DNA from: Agrococcus casei LMG 22410
Lineage (GTDB): Bacteria > Actinomycetota > Actinomycetes > Actinomycetales > Microbacteriaceae
Direction of reading: 5' to 3'
Assembly: GCF_900163565.1 (NCBI RefSeq)
Contig: NZ_FUHU01000020.1
Coordinates: 124,001 to 188,000 of the forward strand
DNA: 64,000 bases
The notes under the pieces are model-generated. The model was given only the letters and a program-made list of their open reading frames with translations, was not told the origin of the DNA and did not search any database. A program made the translations under genes and the position numbers. Each line of letters opens with the position of its first letter. Within the stretch, counting starts at the first letter, position 1. This document shows, in pieces, positions 46,489 to 54,453 of the stretch.

Positions 46489-48639
46489 CTAAGACACCCT
46501 CGTAGCAGTAGTTTTACCAGTGAGTTCAGCATAAGTTTCGGACACTGTCTTAGCTATGGAACTCCAGTCTCGATTCGCCACGACCCATTCTCGGGCTTGT
46601 TCGCCAAGCCGTTTCGTCAGTTCTTGGTCATTGAGCAAGAGTTCGAGCTGAGCCTGCAGGGAATGGCTGTCGCCTTTGTCGTGCAGCAGCCCATTAAGCC
46701 CGGGTGTGATGATCTCCGCCAGTGCGGCAACATTTGATGCCACGACAGCCTTGCCCATCGCCATAGCTTCAAATGGCTTCAGCGGAGACACCATCTCGCA
46801 GACTGGCAATGGGAGACGTGGGAATGGGGCGATGTCGACCAATGAATAGTAACGTTCTACATCCTCGTGAGGGACCCTGCCGGTAAAGGTAATGACGTCA
46901 CCGAGGCCGTCGTTTTCAACTCGATCCTGGAAGAAATCGAGTTCAGCACCGTCACCGACAAAAAGAAGATGGAAGTCTGTTCTTTTCGAGGCCATGCGTG
47001 ACGCCGCATCGATAAGAAGTTCGAGACCCTCGTAATCGAGAATGGAGCCAATGTAACCGATGACGGTCTTATCTTTCACGCCAAGCTCCGCAGCCAACTC
47101 CTCGTCACGATCAAGCGGGGCAAAGCGCGAAGTGTCAACTCCATTGGGCAATACCGTGATTTTGTGTTCGTCCACGCCGCGGGAGACCATCTCCTGCCGC
47201 AAAGCATTTGTGATCGTAAACACCCGTGTAGCGCCTCGCGCTGCATCGGCTTCCATCCGCGCGATATACCGGAACATGTTGCCTTGCGCCCAATCGGGGT
47301 TTCGGGAGCCTCTCGTCACCTCCCAAAGTCCTCGGACTTCATAAATGGAGGGAATCCCGAGTTGATTGGCAGCTGACACGGCAGTCAGGCCGTTCCAGTG
47401 ATTGGACGCCGCATGCATGATTGCGGGGCGCTCACGTTTGGCTAGGTCGATTAACGCCGACGAATAGCGTTGCACATAGTCGTATAGGGGGTTTTTCTTC
47501 TCCAGCTCACGGCCGGCGAGCAGTCGCAAGTAGTCGACCCCATCGACGGTATCTATCGGTGGGACGTCATCAATATCGGCTTTGCCAGGCATATCGTACG
47601 GATAGCCAAGACGAGTAACGCCGTCGACATCCCAGCCGTCAAAGTTGAGAGCCTTAAGGAGGCCGTGTGTGCGGGTCGCATAGCCCGCAGAATTGTGGGG
47701 GAGGCTGTTATGGAGTAAGTAGAAGACAAGCTGGTCATTTGGCTCGTAGATCGGTGATTTCTTGGCTTTGGGGAATGGGAATCCACGCTTGCCCAATTGA
47801 TAATTGGAGAATCCTGGTTCTTTGATCCCCTTGAGCGTTCGAGTAGCCCAGCCGTCCTGTGGAGAAACCCGGAGATATGCCTCCAAGTACTTCCGTGCTT
47901 GTTTGTCGTTGTCGCGTTGAAGCGCTCTCCGAATGGCACGTCGGAGAGAGTTCATGGGAATGGAGTTAGGCTCCATTGACGAGAGCAACGACACAGCAGC
48001 GCTAGTTTTCCCCCTGCCCAGCAGAGTAATGGCGAGAGCACGATTGGCTTCGGCGGGAGGTAGCTCTCCCGTGATTTCATTCTGTGTGGTCTCGTCTGCA
48101 GTACCCGACTCGAACGCTGCGTTTAGCGTCATAGTTACGCGAGAGACCTGGTCACGGCTGCTGGAGAGGATCGGGTAGGCCGCCTTGAGCTGGCGGGAGA
48201 TCACAAAGTCCAAAGAGCCACGGTGCGCTTCGGGGTGGTCGTTGAGGTCTGCAACCAAGCGGTTCATTGCCCAATCAACACTGGCAGTAGAACGATCGAG
48301 AGTATTGGCAATCTCTACGTACAGTTCAACAGCGTCAGGGTTTGCTCCATTGTGGAAGAGCGTGGCCGCGAGAACCTCCTCTGCGCCCGCACCGTTCGAT
48401 TGAGAGATGAGATACCGAGCGAATGCGACTGCGGCTCTGCCCGAGTCGGGCGCGATGTGGATCGCCTCACGGAAGATTGGGGTGGCCCGCGAGTGCTTCC
48501 CGGTCGTTGCTAGTTCCTGTGCCTGCTGCAACAGGGCATCAGATTCCGCTTGGCGCAGCGCAAGAGATTCGTCAGCCGTATTCTGCGGCGACAAGCGGTT
48601 CAGGAGCCTGCGGCCCATACGTGCAATCCGATTGCGCAT
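46489..48639 (-). CDS. Glycosyltransferase, GT4 type, with N-terminal TPR-like helical region
   Basis: 716 residues from ATG 48639, which overlaps the wecC stop (TGATG); a GTG at 48648 is the alternative. Residues about 25-290 are helical and repeat-like (ALLQQAQELATTGKHSRATPIFREAIHIAPDSGRAAVAFA resembles a TPR). The GT-B domain follows: YLLHNSLPHNSAGYATRTHGLL, IYEVRGLWEV, ITVLPNGVDTSRF, IGYIGSILDYEGLELLIDA, LLFVGDGAELDF and SPLKPFEAMAMGKAVVASNV. Homologous to the transferase at 37330. A TPR-like platform could bind other enzymes of the pathway. Sugar specificity is unknown. Confidence 0.87.
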   Translation of the reverse strand: MRNRIARMGRRLLNRLSPQNTADESLALRQAESDALLQQAQELATTGKHSRATPIFREAIHIAPDSGRAAVAFARYLISQSNGAGAEEVLAATLFHNGANPDAVELYVEIANTLDRSTASVDWAMNRLVADLNDHPEAHRGSLDFVISRQLKAAYPILSSSRDQVSRVTMTLNAAFESGTADETTQNEITGELPPAEANRALAITLLGRGKTSAAVSLLSSMEPNSIPMNSLRRAIRRALQRDNDKQARKYLEAYLRVSPQDGWATRTLKGIKEPGFSNYQLGKRGFPFPKAKKSPIYEPNDQLVFYLLHNSLPHNSAGYATRTHGLLKALNFDGWDVDGVTRLGYPYDMPGKADIDDVPPIDTVDGVDYLRLLAGRELEKKNPLYDYVQRYSSALIDLAKRERPAIMHAASNHWNGLTAVSAANQLGIPSIYEVRGLWEVTRGSRNPDWAQGNMFRYIARMEADAARGATRVFTITNALRQEMVSRGVDEHKITVLPNGVDTSRFAPLDRDEELAAELGVKDKTVIGYIGSILDYEGLELLIDAASRMASKRTDFHLLFVGDGAELDFFQDRVENDGLGDVITFTGRVPHEDVERYYSLVDIAPFPRLPLPVCEMVSPLKPFEAMAMGKAVVASNVAALAEIITPGLNGLLHDKGDSHSLQAQLELLLNDQELTKRLGEQAREWVVANRDWSSIAKTVSETYAELTGKTTATRVS

Positions 48640-49907
48640 CAGCGCCACACACCCTTGGTGTCGATAACGACCTTGTCGTCCAGCTGTTCCCGCTGGATCT
48701 CCTTGAATGGGGCGTGATCAACTAGCATCAGGACAATGTCAGCGGCCTCGATTGCATCGTCGAAATTCTCATGATGAATGTTCTCGATTGCAGTGAGGTC
48801 CTCAGGCAGTTGCTCAACATTGGGCTCAGCAACAAGAATCTTTGCGTCGGGAAGCTTCTCGGCCAATTCCTTCACGATGTTGAGTGATGGCGACTCGCGA
48901 AGATCGTCGATGTCAGGCTTGAAGGCGATGCCGAGAGCGGCGACCACCGGTGCTTTGAACCGTTCGGCCTTTTCCATAACTTTGTTGATGACGTACTTCG
49001 GCTTTGCGTCATTCGTTTCGCGCGCCCATCGGATCAACTTCGCCTCTTCAGGAGCCGCTGCAACGATAAACCAAGGGTCGACAGCGATGCAGTGGCCACC
49101 AACGCCAGGGCCTGGCTGCAAGATGTTCACTCGCGGGTGGTGATTGGCCAGGTCGATGAGTTCCCAAACATCGATTCCCAGCTTGTCGCAGATAATCGAC
49201 AGTTCGTTGGCGAATGCGATATTTACGTCGCGGAACGAGTTCTCGGTCAGCTTGGCCATTTCGGCTGTACGTGCATCGGTCACCAGCAACTCGCCGTTCG
49301 AGAACGTCGCATACAGGTCCCGAGCCATCTGGCCACTACGCGGAGTCACGCCACCAATGACACGGTCATTCTCAGCCATTTCGACCATGATGCGGCCAGG
49401 AAGCACACGTTCGGGAGCATGAGCAAAGTACACGCTGTTCTGTCGACCGTCTTCCAGTGACAGATCAGGGCGCTGTTCGAGAATCATGTCGGCCAGCTTC
49501 TCGGTGGTGCCAGGAGGCGACGTGGACTCGAGGACAATCAGCTCGCCACCAGTGAGTTCAGCTGCAATATTCTTTGCGGCCGCTTCGATGTATTTGGTGT
49601 CAACGTTGTGATCATCGGTGAACGGAGTGGGCACGGCGACGATGTAGGCGTCTGCGTGCGGGGTCTCGGTCTGCGCCGACAGATTGCCCTTGTGCACGAC
49701 ACCGGCAAGGGTCGCCTCGAAATCGGGCTCGTAAAATGGCACCTCGCCACGGTTGATCTGGTCGACGTGGCTCTGCTTGACATCGACTCCGTAAACGCGG
49801 ATGCCCTTTGAAGCAATGAAAGCAGCGGTCGGTAGACCGATATAGCCAAGGCCAATAACACTGACGGTGTCGAATGACGCCACTTCTCTTCGGGTGTGAG
49901 GGCTCAC
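48639..49907 (-). CDS. wecC: UDP-N-acetyl-D-mannosamine dehydrogenase
   Basis: Oxidises UDP-ManNAc twice with NAD+ to UDP-ManNAcA (uronic acid). 422 residues; Rossmann motif VSVIGLGYIGLPTAAFIASKG, VAVPTPF, ESTSPPGTT, catalytic region AEMAKLTENSFRDVNIAFANE and the active-site cysteine in GPGVGGHCIAVDPWF. GTG start at 49907 with AAGGAG 7 bases upstream. The pairing with wecB across the ABC-transporter genes points to ManNAcA in the wall polymer. UDP-glucose dehydrogenase is a less likely alternative given the wecB neighbour. Confidence 0.9.
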   Translation of the reverse strand: MSPHTRREVASFDTVSVIGLGYIGLPTAAFIASKGIRVYGVDVKQSHVDQINRGEVPFYEPDFEATLAGVVHKGNLSAQTETPHADAYIVAVPTPFTDDHNVDTKYIEAAAKNIAAELTGGELIVLESTSPPGTTEKLADMILEQRPDLSLEDGRQNSVYFAHAPERVLPGRIMVEMAENDRVIGGVTPRSGQMARDLYATFSNGELLVTDARTAEMAKLTENSFRDVNIAFANELSIICDKLGIDVWELIDLANHHPRVNILQPGPGVGGHCIAVDPWFIVAAAPEEAKLIRWARETNDAKPKYVINKVMEKAERFKAPVVAALGIAFKPDIDDLRESPSLNIVKELAEKLPDAKILVAEPNVEQLPEDLTAIENIHHENFDDAIEAADIVLMLVDHAPFKEIQREQLDDKVVIDTKGVWR

Positions 49908-50168
49908 GCAACGGCTCCTTGATATAGGTAGTGCAGGGACACTGCGTACTTTATCGGTTTATCTCGCGACCATTCCTCGAATACTTAAGACTCGTGATGC
50001 ATACGTAGTACATTGGCGCGAATTGTGGAACTCCTCGCATAGTAGGATCAGTGGCGATTGAGGAATAAGAACGAGCCTGGCCAGTGTCGGTCTTGCATAA
50101 CGTTCACAGCCTTTTATTTTCTGCATTGACTCACGTGCAGCTGCCCCGTAGGAAGCGAGTTCGATCGA

Positions 50169-51095
50169 GTGGCCAGTGGAAACCACCGAGGCACCGGCAT
50201 CTTTCGCCGGTCGATCTCGAGACGGCTCTCCCCAGAGTTCAAAGAGGAACTCGATGGGCTACCAGGAGTTGCCAACCTCAAGCGAGTCGGCGAGCGGCCG
50301 CGTATTGGCAACTATCTCGCCGACCTCTGGGACAGACGTCTGTTCATCTACGTTGGGGCTCGTGGCGAAGCCAGTACCAGCCACTCGCGTGATCGTTTGG
50401 GGCTCCTGTGGCTGATTATCCGCCCCCTTCTCGATGCCGTTTTTTACTATGTGATTTTCGCCTTGTTGCTTAAGGTCGATCGCGGCATGGACAACTTCAT
50501 CGCCTGGCTGCTGGTTGGGCTGTTCATGTTCCAGTTCACGCAGCGTTCGATGACCGCCGGCGTCACATTGATCCGCAGCTCAAAGTCCATGATCCGTGCG
50601 TTTGCGTTCCCACGAGCGTCGTTGGCATTCGCGAACGTCACGCGAGAGCTCTTACTAGCTGTCCCCTCCTTCGTGACAATGCTGCTGCTGATCGCGTTGA
50701 TTCCACCCCACGCTTGGCCGACTGGACTTATGTTCTTGATGGTGCCCATGCTCGCGGTTCAGCTGCTGCTGAATTTAGGGCTGGTCTTGTTCTTGGCCCG
50801 ATTAGGTGCGATGCTGCCCGACTTCGCGAGGCTCATGTCGTTCATTCAGCGGGTGCTGTTCTATGGATCAGGCGTCATCATTCCCATCACACGATTCGAT
50901 ATGCCACAGTGGGTTGAGGCGGTAATCACCAGCAACCCGCTGTTCGTGATGCTCGAGATGTATCGCTCAATTCTCGTCTACGGTGAAGCGCCGCCAGCCG
51001 GAGACTGGTTGCACTTTTTGGCCTGGGCTGTCGGTGCTTTCCTGGTCGGCTTTGTGGTCTTCTGGTGGGCAGAGGAGTCATACGGTCGTGAATAA
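50169..51095 (+). CDS. ABC transporter permease for polysaccharide export (TagG/Wzm type)
   Basis: 308 residues with about six TM segments after a 70-residue cytoplasmic N-terminus. SRDRLGLLWLIIRPLLDAVFYYVIFALLL is the ABC-2 family hallmark, and the last TM ends in FVVFWWAEESYGRE. Works with the next gene to carry lipid-linked polymer across the membrane. GTG start at 50169. Divergent from wecC, with about 260 bases between that must hold both promoters. Confidence 0.88.
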   Translation: MASGNHRGTGIFRRSISRRLSPEFKEELDGLPGVANLKRVGERPRIGNYLADLWDRRLFIYVGARGEASTSHSRDRLGLLWLIIRPLLDAVFYYVIFALLLKVDRGMDNFIAWLLVGLFMFQFTQRSMTAGVTLIRSSKSMIRAFAFPRASLAFANVTRELLLAVPSFVTMLLLIALIPPHAWPTGLMFLMVPMLAVQLLLNLGLVLFLARLGAMLPDFARLMSFIQRVLFYGSGVIIPITRFDMPQWVEAVITSNPLFVMLEMYRSILVYGEAPPAGDWLHFLAWAVGAFLVGFVVFWWAEESYGRE

Positions 51096-52014
51096 GAACA
51101 ACATCGGTGTGCAACGAGGGTCTTCGAAGAACTTCATCGAAGTGGCGGCGCAGAGTCAGCCACCAGAACTCGAACGCGAAGCTTGGAGCCTTGCTGGTGA
51201 ACCAAAGGTCACCCTTGCAGCTGAAGACGTGCGACTTCGCTACACCATATACGCAGATTCACCCGGCCGTTCGTTCATCCGAGGCCGTCGAAAGCGGCAG
51301 TCGGTTCCGGCCGTCCGTGGCGTATCTCTCATCGTGCGCGAAGGCGAGATGGTCGGTCTTGTGGGCCTTAACGGCTCGGGCAAGAGCTCGCTGCTTCGCG
51401 TGTTGGCCGGGTCGGAGCCCGCGACGTCGGGCTACGTGTTTGCCAGCTCACAACCGCAGCTGCTTGGCGTCAGTGCGGCCCTCGTGCCGGATCTCTCTGG
51501 CCTCGACAACATCTGGCTCGGAACCCTTGCGATGGGCATGGATCCCGATCAGGCGCACGACGCAAAAGATAAGATCATCGAATTAGCGGATATCGGACAC
51601 GCGATTCGCCAGCCTATGCGTACATATTCATCGGGAATGGCCGCCCGTTTGCGCTTCGCGATTTCGGTAGCCGCACAGCCGGAGATTCTGATGATCGACG
51701 AAGCCCTTGCAACGGGCGACGCCGCATTTCACAAGCGCTCTGAAGACGCCATGCACGAACTCCTTGATCGATCCGGCACGGTGTTCCTCGTCAGCCACGC
51801 TGCCAAGACCATCGAAGATCTCTGCACGCGAGCTATCTGGCTGCACAAGGGCGCGGTGGTTGCCGACGGGCCCGCGACCGAAGTCGCTCGCCTCTACCGA
51901 TTCTTCGCCCACGCCCTTGCTAACGACAACAAAGAGGGCGCTGATAAAGCGCTTCTTCGAGCACGTGACGAACACCCACCAACAACCTTCCAGTCAAGAG
52001 GGAGCACACGATGA
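51088..52014 (+). CDS. ABC transporter ATP-binding protein for polysaccharide export (TagH/Wzt type)
   Basis: 308 residues from GTG 51088, overlapping the permease by 8 bases. Walker A VGLNGSGKSSLLRVLAG, signature YSSGMAARLRFAISVAAQ and Walker B EILMIDEALATGDAAFHKR are typical of the TagH/Wzt branch, together with the N-terminal VRLRYTIYADSPGRSFIRG. It lacks the long carbohydrate-binding C-terminal domain of Wzt, so substrate recognition is probably of the TagH kind. Its stop overlaps the region just before wecB. Confidence 0.9.
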   Translation: MNKNNIGVQRGSSKNFIEVAAQSQPPELEREAWSLAGEPKVTLAAEDVRLRYTIYADSPGRSFIRGRRKRQSVPAVRGVSLIVREGEMVGLVGLNGSGKSSLLRVLAGSEPATSGYVFASSQPQLLGVSAALVPDLSGLDNIWLGTLAMGMDPDQAHDAKDKIIELADIGHAIRQPMRTYSSGMAARLRFAISVAAQPEILMIDEALATGDAAFHKRSEDAMHELLDRSGTVFLVSHAAKTIEDLCTRAIWLHKGAVVADGPATEVARLYRFFAHALANDNKEGADKALLRARDEHPPTTFQSRGSTR

Positions 52015-53168
52015 CTACGCAGCCAAAAATCATGACCATTTACGGCACCCGGCCAGAGGCCATCAAAGTGGCAGCCGTTATCAAGGCCTTCGAAGCCGAC
52101 GAACGATTCGAGTCGATTCCCGTCATCACCGGTCAGCACCGCGAGATGCTTGATCAGGTCAACACCATGTTCGGCATCACGCCGGTCGAAGACCTCAACA
52201 TCATGCGCCCCGGCCAGAGCCTCAACGGCATCGTCTCGCGCGCTATCACCGGCCTTGACGAGCTGCTCGAAAAGCACCAGCCCGACGTCGTGATCGTTCA
52301 GGGTGACACCTCGACTGCCATGGCAGGCGGCCTCGCCGCCTTCAACCGCGGGATCAAGGTCGTGCACCTCGAAGCTGGGCTCCGCACTGGCAACATCGAT
52401 TCGCCGTTCCCTGAAGAAGCCAACCGCCGCCTCATCTCGCCGATCGCTCGCCTGCACCTCGCGCCCACCTCGGCATCGCGCGACAATTTGCTGCGCGAGG
52501 GCATCGACCCCGAGACGATCGCCGTTGCTGGCAACACCGTGATCGACGCGCTGCTTGAAGCGATCACCTGGCAGACACAGCTCAGCGACGAGCGCATTCA
52601 GGCTGCCGTCGACGCGAACAAGCCCATCATTCTGTTCACGACTCACCGCCGAGAGAACCTTGGCGGCGCCATGGAGAACATCGGACGAGCCATCGCAAGG
52701 CTCGCCACGAAGTACACCGAGCACACCATCGTGCTGCCCGCACACCGCAACCCCGCCGTTCGCGAAGCCGTGCTGCCCCAGATCGAAGGCTTCGAGAACG
52801 TCATCGTGACCGAACCGCTCGCCTACGCAGAGTTCACAGCACTCATGAACGCCGCGACGCTCGTCGTCACCGACTCTGGAGGCGTGCAAGAGGAGGCGCC
52901 GAGCCTCGGCAAGCCCGTGCTTGTCATGCGTGAGAACACCGAACGCCCCGAGGCGATTACAGCCGGCACCGTCAAGCTCATCGGCACCGACGAAGACCGC
53001 ATCTTCTCTGAAGTTGAGTTGTTGCTCGATCACCCGGCGGCCTACGAAGCTATGGCTAACGCCACGAACCCTTACGGCGACGGTCACGCTGCCGAACGAA
53101 CGGTTGCGGCAGTTGCCCAGCTGCTTGGTATCGGCGAGCGGATCGCCGACTTCGAGCCAGAGGCGTAG
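52011..53168 (+). CDS. wecB: UDP-N-acetylglucosamine 2-epimerase (non-hydrolysing)
   Basis: Interconverts UDP-GlcNAc and UDP-ManNAc. 385 residues. KIMTIYGTRPEAIKVAAVIKAF, VITGQHREMLDQV, VVIVQGDTSTAMAGGLAAF, HLEAGLRTGNIDSPFPEEANRRL and TDSGGVQEEAPSLGKPVLVMRENTERPEA are canonical, including the conserved catalytic acids and the His/Arg of the UDP site. It gives WecC its substrate. Coupled to the exporter ATPase (4-base overlap), and convergent with the next gene across a hairpin. Confidence 0.96.
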   Translation: MTTQPKIMTIYGTRPEAIKVAAVIKAFEADERFESIPVITGQHREMLDQVNTMFGITPVEDLNIMRPGQSLNGIVSRAITGLDELLEKHQPDVVIVQGDTSTAMAGGLAAFNRGIKVVHLEAGLRTGNIDSPFPEEANRRLISPIARLHLAPTSASRDNLLREGIDPETIAVAGNTVIDALLEAITWQTQLSDERIQAAVDANKPIILFTTHRRENLGGAMENIGRAIARLATKYTEHTIVLPAHRNPAVREAVLPQIEGFENVIVTEPLAYAEFTALMNAATLVVTDSGGVQEEAPSLGKPVLVMRENTERPEAITAGTVKLIGTDEDRIFSEVELLLDHPAAYEAMANATNPYGDGHAAERTVAAVAQLLGIGERIADFEPEA

Positions 53169-53178
53169 GGCTTACGTC

Positions 53179-53202
53179 GGTGCGAACGTTAGCGTTCGCA
53201 CC
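53179..53202. terminator. Bidirectional hairpin between wecB and the convergent glycosyltransferase
   Basis: Perfect 10-bp stem GGTGCGAACG-TTAG-CGTTCGCACC. It includes the stop codon and last codons of the minus-strand glycosyltransferase. There is no T tract, but its position in a 20-base convergent gap fits a shared terminator. Confidence 0.6.
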
Positions 53203-54421
53203 CGGCGACGATCTCTTCTATGAGATCGAGATAGCGACTAGCGAGCGTGTCGTAGTTGGCGTGCTCGCTGGCCCACTCAACTGCGCTCGAAGAGACTTTG
53301 AGTAGGCCCGGCCTGTTTGCGAGTTCGCGCCAGAAGCTCGCGAGCTGGTCTGCGTTGCCGGGCTCGATGACTTCGCCTCCCCGAGCGCTGCGCAACACAG
53401 ATGCCGCTTCACCGGCTAGAAGGCCTGTGATGTGACGACCTGTCGCAAGGGCTTCATAGAGCTTTGACGGCACCGTCCACTCGAACGGTTCCCAGTCACG
53501 CAACGACACGATAAGGGAGTCAGCCCATGCGTAGTGCTCGTGTACCTCGTTCGGCTCGACTTGATCGCGAATCTCAACCGGCCATCCGAGTGCCTTGTTG
53601 AGCTGCCGAAGACGCGGTTTGTCTGCCCCGTGTCCGACGAACCGCACCTCGATCGGCACTCCCTGAGCCTTGAGCTTGGCCGCTGCTTCGATGACGGTGT
53701 GCAGCCCCTGGCTGCGCCCCATGTTGCCCATGTAGAGCAGGTGCAGGCGGTCATTGCCCGTGCGCTCACCGATGTTGCCATACCGCTCGATGTTTGTGCC
53801 ATTGCGGATGACGACGGGGCTCGACACCCCACGCTCGCCCAGCACTTCAGCGAATCTCTGGGTCGTGGTTACGACCTGGGCAGAATGCAGCTGCCAATCT
53901 GTGATGCGCTCGTGGATAATCTTCTTCACCCACTTCTTCGGACCACCACCAGAAAGGCCAGCGGTATGGGTGACGAGGTCGGGCCACGCATCTCGCATTT
54001 CAACAATGAGCGGTGCTCCAAAGGCTTTCGCAATCCGTCTGCCGGCGATGAGCGAGGGGATGCCTGGTGCCGTAGCGATCACAACCTCGGGCGGGCCGAA
54101 CTGCTTCGCGGCACGCTTGGCAACACCAAGGCTGTCGTACGCGGCGACAAGATGATCGCTGGTGCGTGACACGATGTCAGCGCGGTGCTGCAGGTACTTT
54201 GTGCGAAACACGTTTGCGCCGTATTCCTCAATGGCCGAGCTGCCAGGCTTGTACTGTTGCTTCAGCCCGTCTTTCACTCGCCCTTGAGGGTAATGGGGCG
54301 GCGGAGCGACGACCGTCACCTGGTGTCCGTGGTCGATGAAGCGCTCAGCAAATGCAGCCCAGCGTCTGGTGGGCGCCGAGTTCTCAGGAGCAAAGTAGTG
54401 CGTCACGAGAAGGATGTGCAT
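53189..54421 (-). CDS. Glycosyltransferase, GT4 type (WbuB-like)
   Basis: 410 residues from ATG 54421, which has AAGGAGG 10 bases upstream; ATG 54430 is possible but too close to that site. MHILLVTHYFAPENSAPTRRWAAFAERFIDHGHQVTVVAPPPHYPQGRV is typical of WbuB-like transferases. Continues with EMRDAWPDL, VVIRNGTNIERYG, LLYMGNMGRSQGLHTVIEAA, and the acceptor/donor end VPSKLYEALATGRHITGLL. WbuB-type enzymes often add an amino sugar such as GlcNAc, FucNAc or similar; the specificity here is open. Confidence 0.88.
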   Translation of the reverse strand: MHILLVTHYFAPENSAPTRRWAAFAERFIDHGHQVTVVAPPPHYPQGRVKDGLKQQYKPGSSAIEEYGANVFRTKYLQHRADIVSRTSDHLVAAYDSLGVAKRAAKQFGPPEVVIATAPGIPSLIAGRRIAKAFGAPLIVEMRDAWPDLVTHTAGLSGGGPKKWVKKIIHERITDWQLHSAQVVTTTQRFAEVLGERGVSSPVVIRNGTNIERYGNIGERTGNDRLHLLYMGNMGRSQGLHTVIEAAAKLKAQGVPIEVRFVGHGADKPRLRQLNKALGWPVEIRDQVEPNEVHEHYAWADSLIVSLRDWEPFEWTVPSKLYEALATGRHITGLLAGEAASVLRSARGGEVIEPGNADQLASFWRELANRPGLLKVSSSAVEWASEHANYDTLASRYLDLIEEIVAGCER

Positions 54422-54453
54422 GTCAGGCATACCTCCTTGCGATCGCTTGAAAA

